Both the position numbers and the translations under genes were made by a program. The notes under the pieces were generated by a model. That model was not told where the DNA came from and did not search any database. It was given only the letters and a program-made list of their open reading frames with translations. From contig NC_091674.1 in assembly GCF_042453785.1 (NCBI RefSeq), forward strand, positions 28,779,501-28,843,500: DNA of 64,000 nucleotides. Reading direction: 5' to 3'. This document shows positions 58,901 to 64,000 of the stretch, one piece after another. Position 1 is the first letter of the stretch. Each line of letters starts with the position of its first letter. Origin of the DNA: Malus domestica. Lineage: Eukaryota; Streptophyta; Magnoliopsida; Rosales; Rosaceae.

Positions 58901-60406
58901 TTTTGCAATTGTAGTATATTCTCACCTCAAGCTCTGATTCTGAAGCGGAGGACAACGAAGGTCCAAATGTCATATCTAAACATCTTGAGGAGGTTCTTCA
59001 AGATGTTATAGAGCCCTTCTCGAAGTTGAAAGTTGACGGAAGTATTCAGGGTAAATTGATAACTGAGATTTAGGAAATGATTTCACTATTTGTGTTAGTT
59101 TATATGATGAGCTGTTAACTTAATCCAGATCATGTGGCAAGTAATTCTTGCATCTGGAGATCAGAGCTCTCAAAGGTCGAGATTTGGTATGCCGCTTTTG
59201 GATCAAATCTGTGTCTAAAAAGATTTCTCTGCTATATTGAAGGTGGACAGGTAATATGCAACCCAAATTTTTTTATCTAATATCGGTGTTGAATATGAAA
59301 CAGACTAAGCATATTATGAGCTTCAGTATTTCACTGCAGCAGTTTTGGTTATAAGCTTATAGTATCATGGATATTAGATAATTAATACTGTGATACTGCT
59401 CTTCTTTTCCCTTGTCTCCGTTTTTCTTCCCACCATACACTCCTGTTGACATCCGCAAGATGATTTTCAGATGGAAGGTATGAAAAGGCCATATCTTGGT
59501 TGTGCGGACAAAACTCCCCCAAAGGAGATTATGTGGAAGACTTTCCCTCATCGCTTGTTCTTTGGTCGTGAATCTACACTTACATGGGGTCCTGGAGGAG
59601 CCGCTTTCCTTAATCCCGAAAGCAACATCCAGGATAAGACTTATATGTGCCTGTATAGAATTACGTATGTTTTATTGTCACGCAAATCAGTCCTATTGTT
59701 TTAACTGCTGCTTTCTGTATAAATCATTTTCTTTTCAAACATCACACTTAAAAATTGATTCTCCAATTGCCTGAATCCGGCGTAGTTGTGTTTTAATCTC
59801 AGTTTTCTCTGGCAGGCTTGAGCAGTTTAACGATGTAATAGTCCAGGAAAACGTTGCAAGTTTTCCTATGAACTCTCCTTTGTTTGACTTGGCTGGTTTA
59901 GACTCAGTCACTAGTGAGGAGCCTCATTCTCTACAGGTTCAACTAAAGGTAGCAGAACTTGATATGCCTCCTCGTTTTAGAATGATTATACATAACAGTT
60001 ACACTTACGCTGTTGATGTGCTCAATTTTGTTTCAGAAGTGTTGGTACGGTAATATTATCTACTTGGGCAAGGAGAATGATATTCCGATACTAACAATGA
60101 CGTATGCATCAAAGATTCTCTTTCATTTTTCTGTTTTTTTTTTTTGTCAGAGGTGTTCTTGTCGATTTACTCGTGAAATCTGTATGCGTAGTGAAGAACT
60201 CAATCCCTTTGGTCGGCTTTCATTTAATAATGTGCAGGTGTGCAAAATCACAAATGGAGGGCTTCAAATCCGGGGAGATTCCCTTGCGTGCTCCGGCCAA
60301 AAATTATGTCAACACAATCGTGAGGGGCTTGGTGGAAGGAAAACAACTTTCGCAGGAGGCGGCTATGGCTTACTTACAAAAAGCTTCTGTTAACCCATGG
60401 GGATGA
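55949..60406 (+). CDS. HDA5: Class II histone deacetylase, HDA5 type
   Basis: This RPD3/HDA1-type zinc enzyme removes acetyl groups from histones; Arabidopsis HDA5 acts with flowering-time repressors of FLC. Fourteen exons (55949-56136, 56588-56789, 57074-57220, 57399-57511, 57831-58042, 58198-58262, 58350-58520, 58665-58751, 58915-59050, 59129-59250, 59471-59664, 59816-59948, 60037-60101, 60238-60406) join in phase to 667 aa, close to the Arabidopsis length. Catalytic motifs: RPPGHHAE (His152, His153), [10 protein letters not shown] (191-200), [14 protein letters not shown] and LEGGYN. From about residue 455 a second, GGCT-like region begins ([20 protein letters not shown]), as known for this subfamily. 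All splice sites are GT-AG. No lesion is seen. Confidence 0.95.
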
Positions 60407-61343
60407 CAACTTTCCATCCTTGCAGCGTTTGTAAACTAGCTCATTTGTATAAATTCCTTATGCCGGAAACGGCAATTTATGGCCTCCTTAAGACCAAACT
60501 TGTAATGTGGTTAAGATGTTCTAGACGTTGATATGGATAGCACCTTGAAAAATTGAAATGGATCATATTATTGTCTCTGCCTCTTAAGCAGATTATATAT
60601 TACTGTTCAGACAATTATTTTTTATACAAGAACTCAACTTTTAAAGCTATAAAGCTCAAAATATGACCACTTTTTGCCTTTTGATTCATTAATTTTGTAG
60701 TGTTTGGGTCCAAAGGTGCAATACGATTTATTGCAGGGTGTAGAGAAGAAGTTGGCCAGTAATATTTCAGGGGAAGCAAAACTAAATGTCTGCCTGAAAA
60801 CAAGAAGAAAGGTTTTCCTTAAAAAAAGACAGGGCCAAGTTTTTTCCGATGGTTTTGAGATATAGCAGCGGTCTTCTGGATTTGGTGACCAAATTATCCT
60901 TCAAAACTGTTAAAAAAATTTTGGTGACAGAAAAAGTTGTCGCCTAATTATTTGAACTGTCGTTAAAAAATTTTTATCGACGACTAACGCACCGTCGCTA
61001 ATACTTGGTCACTAAAAATATTTTTAGCGACGTTAAAAACCGCCGCTAATTTTTTTTATAAACGGTTAAAATAACGCTGCTAAAAACATTTTTAGTGACG
61101 TTTAAAAAACCGCCGCTAAAAATCGGAGGGTAGTGTGTGCTGTTCTCTCGAAAATTAGTAGAACTGCTTCAACAAACACATCACTAAATCCTTTTACCAA
61201 CACCTCAAAACATCTAGAACACTACCAAATTACATGACATCATGCTCACGACACTTGACGAACTGGGAAAAAGTTTTCGAATAAGCCACCCATTGTGAAG
61301 GTCATCCCGTTTTCTGCAAGGGCCGAACTTTCTCTGTGCACCT
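60407..61343. other. HDA5 3' UTR and a repeat with TTTAGCGACG words
   Basis: The 3' UTR occupies the first 150-200 bases. From about 60890 to 61130 words such as TTTTTAGCGACGTTAAAAACC and CCGCCGCTAA occur several times in both orientations. I recall such GCGACGG/CCGTCGC repeats from subterminal parts of plant DNA transposons. The ends of an element could not be fixed. No gene is visible. Confidence 0.45.
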
Positions 61344-64000
61344 TCAGTCGTCCGTCCATGCGTTCCGCATTGCATCCAGCCAGCCGTTGTACCTAAAGTT
61401 CATGATATTAGATGGCAATCCGAAAAACTGTTCGCTATCGACTCGGACATTCGTAGCATGAGAAACAGAACAGTAGACAAATTTAAGACAAATTCCGGAA
61501 CAACTGGGAATGACAGCCAACGTGAACTTTACAAAGACGTTACTAAATCTACATGGTTGCCCATAATCATTCTTGTGCCAAATTATCTTGCACAAAAACT
61601 ACTACTCAGAACACTAAACGTTCTACATCTACGTTTAATTCTGCCTTATGTTATACCCACTGCACAGCGCACACTTCGCACTATATGAAATCATCATCAT
61701 CTTAAACGCTTAAACAACATTCCACAAGAATCCAACAAAAATTTCTAACCTAATCACAACATGTTTGCTAGATAAACCGCTCGTATTTGAAAACAAAAAA
61801 TGCCATTTTCTGAACATACAAGTTGCAATTTGACAAGAACTAAAATGTTAGGCAATTTCATTCCTTTTGGGTGCACACATTGTTGAATTCACAAAGCTAA
61901 GAACCAAACAGGGTGACAGCTTCGGATACGTACCCTTTATGATAAAAGGGGGTCGTTGTACTTGTGTCTGATTACCAAAAAGAATGGAGTGCTTCCTACA
62001 GAAATCTTTGACTGTTTCTGTACCTTATAAAAATGAATGAATCGCCGCCAACCAATGTCGCCATACTCTTTCTATGGCTGATAATTTAATCACATCAGGT
62101 TAATATTCAGCAACTGTTCCCTCATCGATACTTCAGCTTCGCATGTCCAGTGTCACCCAAATGCATATGTAACTTGTTTCTGTCATGATAAAACCATCCA
62201 ACTATAACTGATCAGAATCTAATATTATCTATAGCAGCAGTGCATAAATGCCAGTCAGATGTCAAGGCAGATCAACCAGGAGTGGAAGCAATGCATTGCA
62301 TCAGAAGAAACATAATTACCTTGATTCGAACTCCTCTCCACATGTATCACATGCGTTGCTAGTATTCTTCAATGCTCCCTGCTTTGGGATATAGCATCAA
62401 TTAGTGAACGGAACAAAGCAAGACTGAGCAACAAAGAAGCTTTTTACAAGGAACATACCATACGCGCAGTTAGGAAATAAGCATTCAATCTAAGTTTCAC
62501 GGTTACAAACTCAACAAGCCAGTGGATTATACACATTATGGTATTTCATGAAGCATAAAAAGCAAGGACCTTACCTTAGATTTCTTCCCATTACATGAAT
62601 TCTTTAATTTGTCGTTCGCCACTTTCTTCACTTTCTCTTTCTTATCGACGGCTTTGCTTGAGCTCTTCTTCTTTCGTGCTAAATGTTCATCCCCTTTATC
62701 AGTACTCTCATTTTCCACAACGGAATGAGATGTGGATTCCTTCATATTTGAATTATCTTGTTCATTACTCTCCTCACTCTGACCACCGTTGTTTCCACTT
62801 TTATCAACATTATTAGCTTCACCACCACTCTTCTTACTCCTCTCTTTCCTCGCTCCTCCTTTCCTTCTTGCGCTCTTCCGGTTATTATATTCCATGAACT
62901 CCGCGTCATCGTCATCCTTATCCTCACGCTCAACCCAAAAGGCTACATTTTTCTTAATCTTTCGCCCGGCCACCATTGCTTCAAGAACACCCATTTCATC
63001 TTCATCTTCATCACCATCCAACCCAAGTGCCTCGTCAACCTTTTCATTCCCATTTTCACCACCAAATTCGTGCAACTCATCCTCCTGATCACTCACTCCT
63101 GCCCCATCTTCCTCCTCCCCAATCTTCAACCCCTCTCTAATCTCCTGACCTAATTCATCAACATCGCCAAGCTCACCCCTTTCTTCACCCTCTCCCTCCA
63201 AAACCTCTTCATCATCAAGTTCAAGATCTTCTTCTCCAATCGACTCCCGATACTCTGCAACCTTATCTCGATGCTTCTTCGACTGCTCGTGATTCTTCCA
63301 CTGCTTCTCACTCTTAAACTTCTTCCCACACACTACACAATAGAATTCCTTCCTCATCTGCTCCTCCTCGTCCTCCTCCAATTCCTCAACCCCATTCCCT
63401 CCTTCCTCCTCCTCCACTTTCGCCCACTCCGGCTCCTCATACGCCATAGCCCTCTCCAATTTCTCCTTCTCCAACTTCTTCTTCCTCTCTCTCTCCTCCT
63501 CCCTCTTCCTCACCCTCTCCTCCTCCTTCTTCAGCATCATATCAATCACCCTCTTGTCCCTCTTCTTCACAAAATCCACCAACCCCCGCACCGTCTCGTT
63601 GAACTCTCTCTTAGCCTTCTTCCTCTCCTTCTTGTTCTCCTCCTCCATCAACCTCCTCGACTTCCGGTTAGGACCGGCCATCACGTCATACTTGTCCTCC
63701 CAGCAAAAATCCATCACCGTACAAAACCCTGCCCAGTAGTTATAAAACGCGGTGACCTGCACGTACGGACTCTCTAAATTCCCCATCGCCGGAGCTTCAG
63801 CCACGGTGTCCAACCCTAATCCTAATTTCCTAGCAAAATTGAGCTCGTTGGCGTAGATTTTGTTGAAGACATCGGAATATACCTTATAAAATCCGCGGCC
63901 GGAGTCGGAGTACCCAGAGAAGACGGTGGTGGAGAAGAATGAGAAGAGATCGGGGATGCCCGAGCCGGAGCCCGACGCGGCCGATCTGCGATCGGAGAAG
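61344..64000 (-). CDS. JJJ1/DNAJC21-type co-chaperone, 3' part
   Basis: The protein enters from the right edge reading [16 protein letters not shown] and continues with the DNAJC21/JJJ1 signature [17 protein letters not shown], then [19 protein letters not shown] lysine/glutamate-rich coiled region, a C2H2 finger ([24 protein letters not shown]) and a long acidic and basic tail follow. The J domain itself lies beyond the window. Relatives work with Hsp70 in late 60S ribosome biogenesis. Exons: 64000-62575, 62378-62320 (start of a second finger, [10 protein letters not shown]) and possibly 61392-61344. The last exon keeps phase but ends with [10 protein letters not shown] and a stop, without the two histidines expected in that finger, so the true 3' end is uncertain. 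The interval 61393-62319 would be intron; I saw nothing else in it. Confidence 0.85.

Noticed and set aside
63271..63777. 168-codon Leu/Pro/His-rich open frame on the plus strand
   Set aside because: It is antisense to the Glu/Lys-rich region of the JJJ1-like gene, whose low complexity leaves the other strand open.

Overview
The window is plant nuclear DNA, most likely from an apple-tribe rosaceous tree (Malus or a close relative). The reasons are plant-style multi-exon genes with GT-AG introns, a flavonoid 3'-hydroxylase that reads like the apple enzyme along its whole length, Cassandra elements with a 5S-like domain, and short SINE and MITE families that I associate with apple. The species is inferred, not proven.

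Layout. 1-1.7 kb (+): 3' end of a LEO1/VIP4 (Paf1 complex) gene. 4.1-8.1 kb (+): complete HSP101/ClpB chaperone (912 aa). 8.70-9.82 kb: a solo LTR. 11.0-14.5 kb (+): complete flavonoid 3'-hydroxylase (CYP75B, 511 aa). 15.6-17.5 kb (+): a CAND2/TPRA1-type seven-helix membrane protein carrying a one-base frameshift. 17.7-21.8 kb: repeats. 22.3-26.5 kb (+): X8-domain, GPI-anchored callose-binding protein (PDCB type). 27.5-31.3 kb: a 3.4-kb hAT element filled by a 335/347-bp tandem array, then a Harbinger-type MITE. 31.6-35.2 kb (-): second HSP101 with three damaging differences. 37.4-38.9 kb: a Cassandra solo LTR, a plastid-DNA insertion and a complete Cassandra TRIM. 39.3-43.0 kb (+): second PDCB gene. 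45.5-55 kb (+): a PHD-finger fragment, then a PHD-finger/AIPP2-like gene split by a 4.0-kb CACTA element inside a coding exon. 55.9-60.4 kb (+): complete class II histone deacetylase (HDA5 type, 667 aa). 61.3-64 kb (-): 3' part of a JJJ1/DNAJC21-type co-chaperone gene.

The main structural theme is a compound duplication. About 4.06-9.95 kb (HSP101 and its 3' flank) recurs inverted at about 27.03-36.79 kb. About 21.01-26.55 kb (PDCB) recurs in direct orientation at about 36.82-43.12 kb. The two copied blocks meet near 36.8 kb, which puts HSP101-2 and PDCB-2 head to head and cuts the HSP101-2 promoter off from the upstream sequence of copy 1. At several places each copy shows the empty site of an element inserted in the other, so element ends and target-site duplications can be read directly.

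The genes do not form one pathway. They are independent housekeeping genes (LEO1, HDA5, JJJ1, PHD), a heat-tolerance chaperone pair, a pigment gene and a plasmodesmata wall-protein pair. The strongest leads are the divergence of HSP101-2, the CACTA insertion that falls exactly between codons, the hAT element with an internal minisatellite, and the mosaic plastid insert.
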